A stretch of 64,000 nucleotides of DNA, from positions 248,001 through 312,000 of the forward strand of contig CAXXHQ010000001.1 of the NCBI GenBank assembly GCA_963665265.2, read 5' to 3'. The stretch comes from CAXXHQ01 sp963665265 (lineage in GTDB: Bacteria; Planctomycetota; Planctomycetia; Pirellulales; Thermoguttaceae). Of this stretch, positions 1 through 8,800 are shown one piece after another. A model generated the notes under the pieces. It saw only the letters and a list, made by a program, of their open reading frames with translations. It did not search any database and was not told the origin of the DNA. A program made the translations under genes and the position numbers. Each line of letters starts with the position of its first letter. Positions within the stretch are counted from its first letter, which is position 1.

Positions 1-68
1 ATGTCGGACTCCGGCCCCGCCCCGCGCAGCCATTCTCCCGTTCCGTTCGCTAGATCGTCAATTCGCAC
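1..68 (-). CDS. mcsB: Protein arginine kinase McsB, N-terminal fragment (cut by window start)
   Basis: Only the first 22 or so codons are inside the window. The reverse strand from a GTG at 68 reads VRIDDLANGTGEWLRGAGPE and then SDI, which matches the N-terminus of the bacterial guanido-kinase family that phosphorylates arginine residues to mark proteins for Clp proteolysis. A GAGG stretch at 81-84 is a possible ribosome binding site about 12 nt upstream of the GTG; a TTG at 86 is a less likely alternative start. It follows the McsA-like gene with a 48-nt gap on the same strand, the usual mcsA-mcsB order. The catalytic residues lie outside the window, so the call rests on the N-terminal match plus context. 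Confidence 0.85.
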   Translation of the reverse strand, partial: MRIDDLANGTGEWLRGAGPESD

Positions 69-116
69 GGTGTTGTGATTCCTCAAGTGACAAACAAAGC
101 TATCTCGAAAAGCTCT

Positions 117-623
117 TTAGCCGTTCTCTTTTTCGGTCGCGCGGATTTCGTCCCGCAACCGCGAGGCTTCTTCGTAATTTTCGGCCTCGACGGACTCTTT
201 CAGCGAACGCCGGAGCTGAATTAAGCGAGTGCGTTTCTCGCTTCCCTCGGCCGTATGCCGAGGGCGTTTGCCGACGTGATCCAGTTCGCCGTGGATGTTC
301 ATGATGAGCGGCTCCAACTGCGTCTGGAAACAGACGTAGTCGTGCGGACAGCCAAGTCGGCCTTGGCTACGGAAGTCGTAGAAGGTGATGCCGCAGATCG
401 GGCACGCTTGCTGGTCAAGCTCGGCCAATTCCTCGGCGGTTTGACTGACGGCCATCTGGTGCGCCAGCATGGCGGCCATGCTGCCGGTGGCCGTCGGCTC
501 GTTCGAGGCCGAAGTAAGGTATTCACGGGCATGATCTTCGCACAAATGCAATTCGGTCGGTTTTCCGCCCGTAAGCTCGGTGATGTGGAAAGTCGCCGGT
601 TTATCGCACTTCTGACATTTCAT
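117..623 (-). CDS. mcsA: McsA-like zinc-finger protein with UVR motif
   Basis: 168 residues. The N-terminus has two CxxC-type metal-binding pairs (Cys3/Cys6, then HLCEDH near residue 28, and CPIC near residue 74 with later CPHDYVC). The C-terminus holds a UvrB/UvrC (UVR) motif around LKESVEAENYEEASRLRDEI. This is the architecture of McsA, the activator of the arginine kinase McsB, and the next gene on the strand is McsB. In Firmicutes the pair controls Clp-dependent degradation; in planctomycetes the role is inferred. The ATG at 623 begins the MKCQKC zinc motif and no earlier start is plausible. A near-consensus promoter lies about 100 bp upstream. Confidence 0.85.
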   Translation of the reverse strand: MKCQKCDKPATFHITELTGGKPTELHLCEDHAREYLTSASNEPTATGSMAAMLAHQMAVSQTAEELAELDQQACPICGITFYDFRSQGRLGCPHDYVCFQTQLEPLIMNIHGELDHVGKRPRHTAEGSEKRTRLIQLRRSLKESVEAENYEEASRLRDEIRATEKENG

Positions 624-724
624 CGAATAACCTCTGGAAAACGCCGTCGAAAAGCGTTTCGCTCTGGAGCGGCGTTGCGGGGCGACAAAATCTTCCCGTT
701 CGGCAACCGCGTTAAACTACAGGG

Positions 725-752
725 ATTCTAGCAGCAACCCCCCCTATGTCAA
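725..752 (-). promoter_or_regulatory. Sigma-70 type promoter for mcsA-mcsB
   Basis: On the reverse strand a perfect TTGACA (752-747) is followed after 16 bp by TAGAAT (730-725). This would give a leader of roughly 95 nt before the mcsA ATG at 623. The spacer contains a run of seven G. Confidence 0.65.
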
Positions 753-967
753 GGTGAGCCATCGACTTCGGGCGTTTCTCACGTCGAACGTCCGTTGCCC
801 AACCACCCGCCGCTTGGTAAGCTGACGAAATTACGTATTGGGCGTCCGTTCGTACGCCTTTTGGCGTAGGACGCTAAAAAGCATGCCGTCCGCTCGATAA
901 TCTCCGGTTTTGCCGAAGAGAGCGACGCCGAACATCCTTCGCGAAAAAACTGTCCCTAATAGACATC

Positions 968-2500
968 ATGCCTAATATCACCGCTGCGCATTTTCCGAAT
1001 TTCGAGTCGTTTTCCCGCTTGGCCGACGGCGTTCAGCTCGTCCCGGTCTATCGCCGGTTGATTTGCGACTCGCTCACGCCGGTTTCGGCGTTTCGACGCA
1101 TCGATTCAGGGCGTTGCGCCTGTCTTTTTGAAAGCGTCATCGGCGGCGAAAAAGTCGGCCGCTACAGCTTTCTGGCCGTCGATCCCTTTTTCGAGATCGA
1201 GGCCTACGGACGGCGCATAACGACGAACGCCTATTCCGGCGTTTCGGCCGGAGGAACTCCGACGCTTGTCACCAAACAATTCGACTGCGAAAACCCGCTC
1301 GACGAACTGCGTCGTCGCGTCGAAGAGATTAAGGTCGCGCATCTTACCGAACTGCCGCCGTTCTGCAGCGGCGCCGTAGGCTATGCCGGGTACGACACGG
1401 TCCGTTACTGCGAGAATTTGCCGAACGCCCCGACGGACGACCGGCAGTTGCCCGATCTCGCTTTCGCCTTTTACGATCAGATGGTCGTTTTCGACAACGT
1501 GAAGAAGACGATCGACGTGGTCGTCATGGCCCGGGTCGATTCTTGCGGCGGCGATTTGAAGAAGGCCTATGAGAAAGCTTGCGCTCGGGTCGATCACCTC
1601 GTTGAGCGACTGAACGCCGGGAATGACGATCTGCAACTGGCCGACATCAGCGCGGCGGGCCCCGTCACTTTGAAGTACGAATCGAATTTTAAGAAAGAAG
1701 ATTTTGAAGAGGCCGTCCGAAAGTGCGTCGAATACATCCGCGCAGGCGATATCTTCCAAGTCGTCTTTAGTCAACGTTTGAAGGTGGCGATCAAGTCGCA
1801 CCCGTTTGAAATCTACCGTCGGCTGAGGATCGTCAATCCCAGCCCGTTCATGTTCTACGTTCGGACGCCGAGCGTCACGCTGGTCGGCAGTTCGCCGGAG
1901 GTGATGGTCCGCGTCGTCGACGGCGAAGTGACCGTTCGGCCGTTGGCCGGCACTCGACGCCGCGGCGCCGACGAGGACGAGGATCGTCGATTGGCCGAGG
2001 AATTGCTGGCCGATCCGAAGGAATGCGCCGAGCATGTAATGCTCGTCGATCTGGGGCGGAACGACGTGGGGCGAGTGAGCCAATACCGCAGCGTCGAAGT
2101 CTCCGACGTGATGGTCATCGAGCGCTACAGCCACGTCATGCACATTACTTCGAACGTTTCAGGCCAGCTTGCCCCCGGCAAGACCGCGTTCGACGCTTTG
2201 CAAGCATGTTTGCCTGCCGGGACCGTGTCGGGCGCGCCGAAGGTTCGGGCGATGGAAATTATCGACGAAGTGGAGCCGCATCGCCGAGGCCCCTACGCGG
2301 GCGCCGTCGGGTACTTCGATTTCAACGGGAATATGGATACTTGCATCGCGCTGCGGACCGTCGTCATTCATGACGGCCACGCTTACGTTCAAGCCGGGGC
2401 GGGCATCGTCGCCGACAGCGTTCCGGAAAATGAATGGAACGAAACTTTGAACAAAGCGCGAGGCATTCTTAAAGCCATCGAACTAGCTGAAAAGCCGTAA
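968..2500 (+). CDS. trpE: Anthranilate synthase component I
   Basis: 510 residues, the usual length for TrpE. It converts chorismate and ammonia/glutamine to anthranilate, the first committed step of tryptophan synthesis. The N-terminal segment FESVIGGEKVGRYS fits the LLESx10S tryptophan feedback site. The C-terminal chorismate-binding domain has RPLAGTRRRG, LVDLGRNDVGRV and LPAGTVSGAPKVRAMEIIDE, with GAGIVADSVPENE near the end. The glutamine amidotransferase partner (TrpG) is not adjacent. The ATG at 968 has no clear Shine-Dalgarno sequence. It is divergent from mcsA, with about 340 bp between the start codons. Confidence 0.95.
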   Translation: MPNITAAHFPNFESFSRLADGVQLVPVYRRLICDSLTPVSAFRRIDSGRCACLFESVIGGEKVGRYSFLAVDPFFEIEAYGRRITTNAYSGVSAGGTPTLVTKQFDCENPLDELRRRVEEIKVAHLTELPPFCSGAVGYAGYDTVRYCENLPNAPTDDRQLPDLAFAFYDQMVVFDNVKKTIDVVVMARVDSCGGDLKKAYEKACARVDHLVERLNAGNDDLQLADISAAGPVTLKYESNFKKEDFEEAVRKCVEYIRAGDIFQVVFSQRLKVAIKSHPFEIYRRLRIVNPSPFMFYVRTPSVTLVGSSPEVMVRVVDGEVTVRPLAGTRRRGADEDEDRRLAEELLADPKECAEHVMLVDLGRNDVGRVSQYRSVEVSDVMVIERYSHVMHITSNVSGQLAPGKTAFDALQACLPAGTVSGAPKVRAMEIIDEVEPHRRGPYAGAVGYFDFNGNMDTCIALRTVVIHDGHAYVQAGAGIVADSVPENEWNETLNKARGILKAIELAEKP

Positions 2501-2555
2501 TTATTCGCACGTTCGGCGCTCCGCATGCGCCGTTTTTACTTGGAGCTTGAACCAG

Positions 2556-2858
2556 ATGATTTGCGTCGTCGCCGTTATTGAAACTCGCCCCGGAATGCGC
2601 GAGGAATTTCTTTCCGTTCTCGATTCGATCGTGCCGCAAGTTCGCGCCGAAGCGGGCTGCATTGAATATGCGCCGATGATCGACGCCGCGACGCCGCTCG
2701 GCAACGAAGTGAACGCCGACGTCGTGACGATCGTCGAGAAATGGGAGAGCGTCGAAGCGTTGCAGGCGCATCTCGCCTCGCCGCACATGCAGACGTACAA
2801 AGAAAAAAGCGCCCCGTTCCGCCGCGGAATGCAGCTCCGCGTTCTTCGAGAGCCGTAA
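2556..2858 (+). CDS. Antibiotic biosynthesis monooxygenase (YgiN-like quinol monooxygenase) domain protein
   Basis: 100 residues in one dimeric alpha-beta barrel (ABM) domain: the VVAVIETRPGMREEFL opening, the central EAGCIEYAPMID and the EKWESVEALQAHLASPHM helix are typical. Family members oxidise quinols or aromatic polyketides, often without a cofactor; the substrate here is unknown. A TTG nine bases earlier would extend the frame, but GGAG at 2542-2545 is correctly spaced (10 nt) for the ATG at 2556 and not for the TTG. It lies 55 bp after trpE on the same strand, so co-transcription is possible but no tryptophan role can be claimed. Confidence 0.85.
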   Translation: MICVVAVIETRPGMREEFLSVLDSIVPQVRAEAGCIEYAPMIDAATPLGNEVNADVVTIVEKWESVEALQAHLASPHMQTYKEKSAPFRRGMQLRVLREP

Positions 2859-2885
2859 AACGCGATCAAGGCTCCTCTTGCGGCT

Positions 2886-2916
2886 GCGCCGCTCCGGTTC
2901 CAGAGCCGGAGGCGCC
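2886..2916. terminator. GC-rich hairpin between convergent genes
   Basis: GCGCC-g-CTCCGG pairs with CCGGAG-GCGC around an 8-nt loop, between the stop codons of the monooxygenase (+) and the SDR gene (-). There is no U-tract, so it may be a transcription end for either strand or simply a structured spacer. Confidence 0.35.
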
Positions 2917-2944
2917 CGCTTGAGCAAGAGTAGACCGCGCGATC

Positions 2945-3967
2945 TTATTCGGCGATTCTTCGTCGCGGATTCTGCGCTAGAACTTCGAGCAATCGCTCCG
3001 GCGAGCGCTCTTCACCGGCCGGTCGTTTGCGGTGCCAATCCCAACTATCGGGCATCAGCTCTTCGCAATAGGGCCAAGGATCGAACGGGTCGTAGCCGAT
3101 GGCGTTGATGAGCTTACTCGAATCCATGCAGACGTTGCCGGCGCGGGGCGGCATCGGCCCCGCTTCGAGTCGCGGAACGCCGAACAAGCAGTCGGGATTG
3201 TAGCCGCCCACGCGATTGATTACCTGCGCGATTTGATACAAACTCATGCGTCGCGGGCCGCCCGCATGAAAGACGCCCGCTAGATCGTTTCCGAGCATCT
3301 CTTCGTAGAGGGCGTTCATGCAATCGGTATAGGTCGGCGTTCGAATTTCGTCGACGTACATCGTGGCCGGGCGATCTTTTTTGAACCGCGACGTGATCCA
3401 GTCGATCGCGCCGGCATGTCCGCTCACGCTCACGCCCATCGGCAGCGAGATTCGCAACGTGCAAACGCTCGGATCGACTCTTGCGATCAACTCTTCGCCG
3501 GCCGCCATGGTGGTGCCGTAGACGGTCACCGGATCGGTCGCGTCGTCTTCCTTATAGCCGCCGTCGCGCAGGCCGGAGAAAACCAGATCGCACGAAAGAT
3601 GCACGACTCGCAATCCTCGCGGCTTCGTTTGCGAAAGAAGATTGTCGAGTCCTTCGACGTTGATTCGCCATGCGATTTCCGGGGCCAGTTCGCACTGCTT
3701 CAACGCGCAATTGCCAGCACAGTCCAAGACCGCTCGAAATTGATAGCGATCAAAGAGTCGGGCAAGTTCGTCCCGATTTTCGGCGTTGCACGGCAGAACG
3801 TCGGGATCGCGGATTTTTTGATTGTCGGCCTGCTTGATGCCAATCACTTGGCCCGGATACTTGCGGCGAAAATAGTCGAAGGCGTTATAGCCGGGAACGC
3901 CCGCGATGCCGGTAATAAGCAACGGCAGCGGAACGCGGGACTTCGGATTGGCGGCGCAAATCATCAT
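2945..3967 (-). CDS. SDR / RmlD-like nucleotide-sugar reductase with altered active site
   Basis: 340 residues of extended short-chain dehydrogenase type. The NAD(P)-binding loop is TGIAGVPG near residue 20. HLSCDLVFSG near residue 147 matches the S/T-D-x-V-F segment of RmlD (dTDP-4-dehydrorhamnose reductase), and the C-terminal part (GVFHAGGPRRMSLYQIA) is typical of the sugar-binding half. The catalytic YxxxK motif reads YGTTM, so the lysine is replaced by methionine, which may abolish or change redox catalysis. Substrate unknown. The next gene upstream on this strand begins about 1.7 kb away, so it is probably transcribed alone. Confidence 0.75.
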   Translation of the reverse strand: MMICAANPKSRVPLPLLITGIAGVPGYNAFDYFRRKYPGQVIGIKQADNQKIRDPDVLPCNAENRDELARLFDRYQFRAVLDCAGNCALKQCELAPEIAWRINVEGLDNLLSQTKPRGLRVVHLSCDLVFSGLRDGGYKEDDATDPVTVYGTTMAAGEELIARVDPSVCTLRISLPMGVSVSGHAGAIDWITSRFKKDRPATMYVDEIRTPTYTDCMNALYEEMLGNDLAGVFHAGGPRRMSLYQIAQVINRVGGYNPDCLFGVPRLEAGPMPPRAGNVCMDSSKLINAIGYDPFDPWPYCEELMPDSWDWHRKRPAGEERSPERLLEVLAQNPRRRIAE

Positions 3968-4019
3968 CGGGAGAAAACTCGGATTTTATACCAATTACAC
4001 GTCCAAACCGCGCTTTGCC

Positions 4020-4046
4020 GCCTGTTTACCCTTCGGGAAAACAGGC
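4020..4046. terminator. Long hairpin downstream of the lipoprotein gene
   Basis: GCCTGTTT pairs perfectly with AAACAGGC, and inside it CCC pairs with GGG around TTC with one A-A mismatch. It sits in the 220-bp gap between the SDR start (3967) and the lipoprotein stop (4188). No clear U-tract follows on the reverse strand, so its role as terminator is uncertain. Confidence 0.4.
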
Positions 4047-4187
4047 TTCCTTCAGCAATTAAAAGGGCGGGCATGAAGGCGGAATCCGTATTAGCTTGCC
4101 GTGTCGCACGGCTACGAAAACCACCCAGTATAACGGGAAAAACGACGGTTCGCCACCTGGAAGCCTCTCCTCCGTACGCCTGACGCC

Positions 4188-5660
4188 CTACCCCCTGCCC
4201 TGCCCCGCTTTCGGCGGTTTATCCGACTCGGTCGGAGCTTCTTTGACCGTCAGTTCGATCGTCGATTGACCGACCTTTTGCGAGTTCAAGTCTTCGATCG
4301 TCAACTGCAACGTGTAGCGGCCGGGATTTATTCGCGTCGGCATTCGCAAGTGATATCCGATGAAGAAATCGCGACGCGGATTCTGGCAATACTCTTCGGT
4401 ATTGGCGAAGGTATGCTCGGCCACGCGATGGCCGCCGGAATCGAGAATCTGATAGCTACTACGCAGGACGGTATGGAATCCCTTGGGAGTCGCCTCGCTG
4501 CCGAAATTTTCAACCTCGGCGTAGAGCAGGGCTTCGTCATCGGGCGAGAACTCGTATTTTTTGAACGGCGTGTAGCAGCCGTAGCTTTGCACGGCCGTGC
4601 AGAACGTGAGGTTGCGAATCACGAGCGGAGCGGTCACGCCTAATCGCATCGCGGCTTCGTCCAACGCCCGTTTGCTTTCGGCGGCCCGTTGCATTCCATC
4701 GGCGTTTTTTTGCGTATCGAGCATCGTCGAAATGCCGTAGGTCTGCTTAACCCAGTAGTCTTGCAAAGCGGGAGGGGCCGAGGCGATCGGCTTCATCGCG
4801 TCGTCTCTTCGCCCCGCCAAGGCATACATCATTCGCAACTTGGCTTGCGAGGCCAACTCTTCGGCCGTCTTCGGCTGCCCGGACGCCTCTTTTTCCAAAC
4901 CGTTAATCGCTTTGGAGAAGTGTTCCTGCCACGGAGCGTCATCCGACTCGGCCGCCATCTTTTCCGCAGCCGCGAGCGTCTTCAACTTGCTCGACGCGGC
5001 GTTCGGCTTCGCATCGGTCTCATACGAGGCGGGGGTCACGTCGCCGTCGGGCGTCGCTTTTTTCTTCGTCTTTTTATTTTTAGCCGACTTGAGTTTCGCC
5101 GGCGGCGTATCGTCGTCGCTCTCCGCACGGACCGTCGTTTCGATCGGCGTTACGTCGGCGTCCTCTTCGATCGATTCCTCTTCGACGGCTTTTTTCACCG
5201 CTTTGGCGATCGGCTTCGTCGCGCCGGCTGCGACAATTTCGGCTTTCTCTTGTTTCTCGCGTTGTTCGGCTCGCTTGCGATAGGCCGTCGCGGCCCGATA
5301 TTGACTCACCATCATCGGCCAAAGAGCGGGATCGGTCTGCCGTAAATCTTCGAGCAGTTTATTTTGGGAGGCCGGATCGATGTCGCCGATCTGGCGCAAT
5401 TCGTTCATTACCTCCTGCATCGATTGAGCGGAGTTGGCCGTTTTTTCGACCGTCTTGGCGCTTGCCGTCGAGGCCGGAGTGACCGCCGCGTCGGCCGATT
5501 TTTTCGCCAATTCGGCATCGGCGGCCTCGGCTTTGGCCTGCATTTCCTCTCGTTCCGCCTGGCGAGTCTTTTCGCCGAAAAATCCGCCCGCGCAGCCGCA
5601 CAGCAACGGCAGACAGACAGCCGCGACGATCGCCTTTCGCATTGAGATTCGAACCGGCAT
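4188..5660 (-). CDS. Predicted lipoprotein of unknown function
   Basis: 490 residues from the ATG at 5660 (MPVRISMRKAIVAAVCLPLL, then CGC). The lipobox LLCGC ends a signal peptide, so the protein is probably lipid-anchored. Residues of about 35-260 are Ala/Lys/Glu-rich and low in complexity, with a lysine cluster near KSAKNKKTKKKA, probably an extended or helical linker. The C-terminal 150 residues look folded (LVIRNLTFCTAVQSYGCYTP, later GRYTLQLTIEDLNSQKVG), like a beta-sandwich in planctomycete hypothetical proteins. A longer frame to 5741 exists but puts the signal peptide internally. The stop codon TAG is the CTA of a GCCCTACC motif, see findings. No function is assigned. Confidence 0.75.
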   Translation of the reverse strand: MPVRISMRKAIVAAVCLPLLCGCAGGFFGEKTRQAEREEMQAKAEAADAELAKKSADAAVTPASTASAKTVEKTANSAQSMQEVMNELRQIGDIDPASQNKLLEDLRQTDPALWPMMVSQYRAATAYRKRAEQREKQEKAEIVAAGATKPIAKAVKKAVEEESIEEDADVTPIETTVRAESDDDTPPAKLKSAKNKKTKKKATPDGDVTPASYETDAKPNAASSKLKTLAAAEKMAAESDDAPWQEHFSKAINGLEKEASGQPKTAEELASQAKLRMMYALAGRRDDAMKPIASAPPALQDYWVKQTYGISTMLDTQKNADGMQRAAESKRALDEAAMRLGVTAPLVIRNLTFCTAVQSYGCYTPFKKYEFSPDDEALLYAEVENFGSEATPKGFHTVLRSSYQILDSGGHRVAEHTFANTEEYCQNPRRDFFIGYHLRMPTRINPGRYTLQLTIEDLNSQKVGQSTIELTVKEAPTESDKPPKAGQGRG

Positions 5661-5796
5661 TATTTGGCGTGACTCCGTTCGTGCGACGCCGGACTTTCCG
5701 GGACGTCGGTCGCCTGTCGGATTCCATCGACAAGCCCGCACAATAGGGGGCGTATCTTAATCGTCCGGCGATTTGGAGACAAGAGGGATTTTGCGG

Positions 5797-5835
5797 CAAG
5801 AAACAACGCAGGCCCGCCGAAAGCGGGCCTGCGTA
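5797..5835 (-). terminator. Rho-independent terminator after the PEP-CTERM gene
   Basis: A perfect 11-bp stem (5807-5817 with 5823-5833) and 5-nt loop; on the reverse strand it is followed by TTGTTTCTT. It lies about 35 bp after the stop of the surface-protein gene. Confidence 0.85.
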
Positions 5836-5868
5836 AAAATCGCTCAATCAATTAGGAACGAGGAAGGT

Positions 5869-8800
5869 TTATTCGCGTCGGGGACGGATCGCCCATGCCG
5901 CCAAACCTGCGACAACCAGCAACGCCAACGTGCCCGGTTCCGGGACGGCGGAGAGCGCCACGTCATTTCCGCCGGTAAGGCTACCGGTGGCGTAATCGGC
6001 GCCGTAGCGGATTTTATACTGGATCGAACCGACGCTAAAGACCGTGTCTCCCTGGGCGTAGTTTGAGAACGTTCCGCCAAGAGCGTCGGCGCCGTCGTTC
6101 CGAATGATCCAGAGCAAATCGGCATTCTTGGCCGCGAAGTCGCTCGCGACCACAGTCGTGAGCGTTCCGCCAAGCGTGACGGTTCCGTTAACGACGAGTT
6201 GGTCGTAATTCTTGTTTCCGCTAATTTCGGCGATAAGATTTCCTCCGAGGGCGGCGAATCCGTCAACGGTGAGAGTCCCGACGCCGTCGCCGGCCGAAAC
6301 GCTTCCGCCCGAAGCGACGGTGAGGCCGCCGATCGAGCCGGAGCCGACGAGCTTGGCATCACTACCGACGAGAACCTGACCGGCGATGCCGCCGTTCACG
6401 ACAAGCGTACCGGCGTTGACCGACGTTGAGCCGGCGTAGGAGTTGTAACCAGTAACAGCCCAAGTCCCGGAACCGGCCTTGATCACGCTGGTGGCGCTCA
6501 ATGCGCTATCCGAAATCTCGCCCAATACATTACCGAATCCGCTTCCCTGCAAATACACGTAACGCATAGCAGTCGAGTTCATGTTGGCAATATTCGTGAC
6601 AGCAAGAGTTCCGGCGTCCGATTGGATCATGTATCGATCTCCCCCCGTCGTCAGATTAATCGTCGAAACGATTAGGTTGTCGCCGCTTTGATTGAGAATG
6701 TGGGCGTTAATCGCCGTCGGCTGACGCCCGCCGAGGGTAATCGCATTGTCACCGTTCAGACCGATGAAGAGGGTTTGCTGGCCGGTTTCAGTCGTAGCTA
6801 ACGCCAACTTCGCGGAGTTCGTGCCGCCGGTAATCGTCAATCCGCCAGCACCGTACATCGCGTTGCTGTAACCGTTTGAATCCACCAACTTCATCGTCGC
6901 GTTGTCGGTAACAGCCGCAACCCCAAGATAACTGTTTGAACCGGTCACCGTATAAACGCCGGAGCCGGCAAAGGTCATACCGTACGACATTCCGCTCTTA
7001 CCCAAAACAAAATTATTTGAAAGAGAAAGGGCATTGCTGGCGTTAAAGACGATCGCGTTCGAGGTCTCGTTTGCGACGTCGCCGACGAGATTGTAGATCA
7101 ACGCGCCGCCGTTACCAAATTTTAACGTTCCGGAGCCGATTGAGGTGACTCCGGTCCAGTTCGCCGCTCCAGCGATGACCGCCGTGCCGGAACCGGTTTT
7201 GTAGACGTCGGTTCCGTTCACAGCGCCGGTGAACGTCGCGACGGAAGCGCCGGTGACCGCGATGTTGCCGCTACCGGCGAAAGTGATCGTTCCGCCGAAG
7301 GCGCCCGCCGAAGCGTCGGTCAACGACGCCCCGATCGAACCGCCCGCATTAAGCGTGACGTTGTTATTCACCGCCATGCCGGAGCCCCAGTAGGAAAGGA
7401 GACCGCCGGTGTTGACGGTGACGTTCGCCAAAGAACCGGAGGTTCCGATGATCGTCGAGCCTTGAACGCACAGATCGCCGCCGTTGACGACTAGGCCGCC
7501 TAAGTTGGTTTCGCCAAGATTAACCAAAAGAATGCGATTAGTTCCGGTCTTCGTCAACGTATAACCGTTGCCGTGGAGATAGGCGCCGGTCGTCCGACCG
7601 AAGTCGAAACGAGCGGGACCTCCGCCGACTGCCGCATCGCCAGTCATTTCGGAGAAAACGACGGCCGCATAGACGTCTATCGTTCCGGAATTCGTGATCG
7701 CGCCTTTTCCGTCAGCTCCGGATCCGGCGAAGCTAACGACCATATTGCCAAGCGTGCTCACATAGTTGGAATTGAAGTCCAACGCGGCGCCGGAGGCGAT
7801 CGAAATCGTTCCGTATCGCGTGAGGTTACCGACGGCGTTTGAATTGCCAAGCGTCATTTTTCCGGCATTAATCGACACGTTACCGGTAAACGAATTGGCG
7901 TTTGAAATCGTCAACGTTCCGGAGCCGGACTTCACTAGGGCGCCCGAGCCGGAGATGGTCTTATTGGTATAGAGATTAGTAGAGCTTCCCCAAATCAAAT
8001 TGGTCGTATTGTTGAGGATGAAAGTCCCGTTATCAACCAAGGAAGCGCCCGTACCGAGGGTTGCGCCTTCGCTCAGTTCCAAAGAACCGGCGTTGATAAC
8101 GACGTTGCCGGAGAAGGAATTCGTACCGGTATTGGAGATAGTAAGCTTGCCAGTTCCGGATTTCGCTAGCGAAGCCGATCCAACGATCCGCCCCATCCCT
8201 GAAAGCGAATAATCTTTGGTCGAATTGTTAAATGCGATCGTTCCCGCGGGCGTGACGGTCGTATTAAGCGTCACGGCGGCGCTAGCGGCCAAGTCGTCGA
8301 AAAGAACAAAATCCAAATCGTAGAATTTATCCGCCGTCGTGGAGAGCCAATTTGTCGTGGTCTTTACGTCCCAAGCGGAACTGGTCGTGCCTCTCCAAGA
8401 CAAGGCCATCGGCGTTCCAACAACGTTCAAAGTTAAGGCCGTGCTACCGGCCGTCAACATAAAAACTTGACGAGACGTGCTATTTCCGAGACCGATCGGA
8501 GCGGTCAATCCGCCGAGTCCGTTTAAAGCGGAATACTTCGCCAATGTGTACGTACCGGAATTCAAATATCCGTTCAGTAAATTGACGTTGATGACCGACG
8601 AGGAGCCGAGGGCCATCGTACCGTTGACCGACAAAAAGTCGTTTGCTCCTGTCGGCGAACTGCTCAAGTCGAAATACAAAACTCCGTTCGTAGCGTCTAA
8701 GCCGTTGTAGAAAGATAAAGTCCCGGTTGAACCGACGCCGGCGGCGTTGACGGAGCCGAAGGAGCCAAGCGAAAGGTCGCCCTTGACCACTCCGGCGCCT

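Noticed and set aside
255..731. 158-codon rightward frame opposite mcsA
   Set aside because: It has no domain features and lies exactly antisense to a gene with clear zinc and UVR motifs.
1106..2143. 345-codon leftward frame inside trpE
   Set aside because: It is antisense to conserved TrpE motifs; low-complexity composition typical of a shadow frame.
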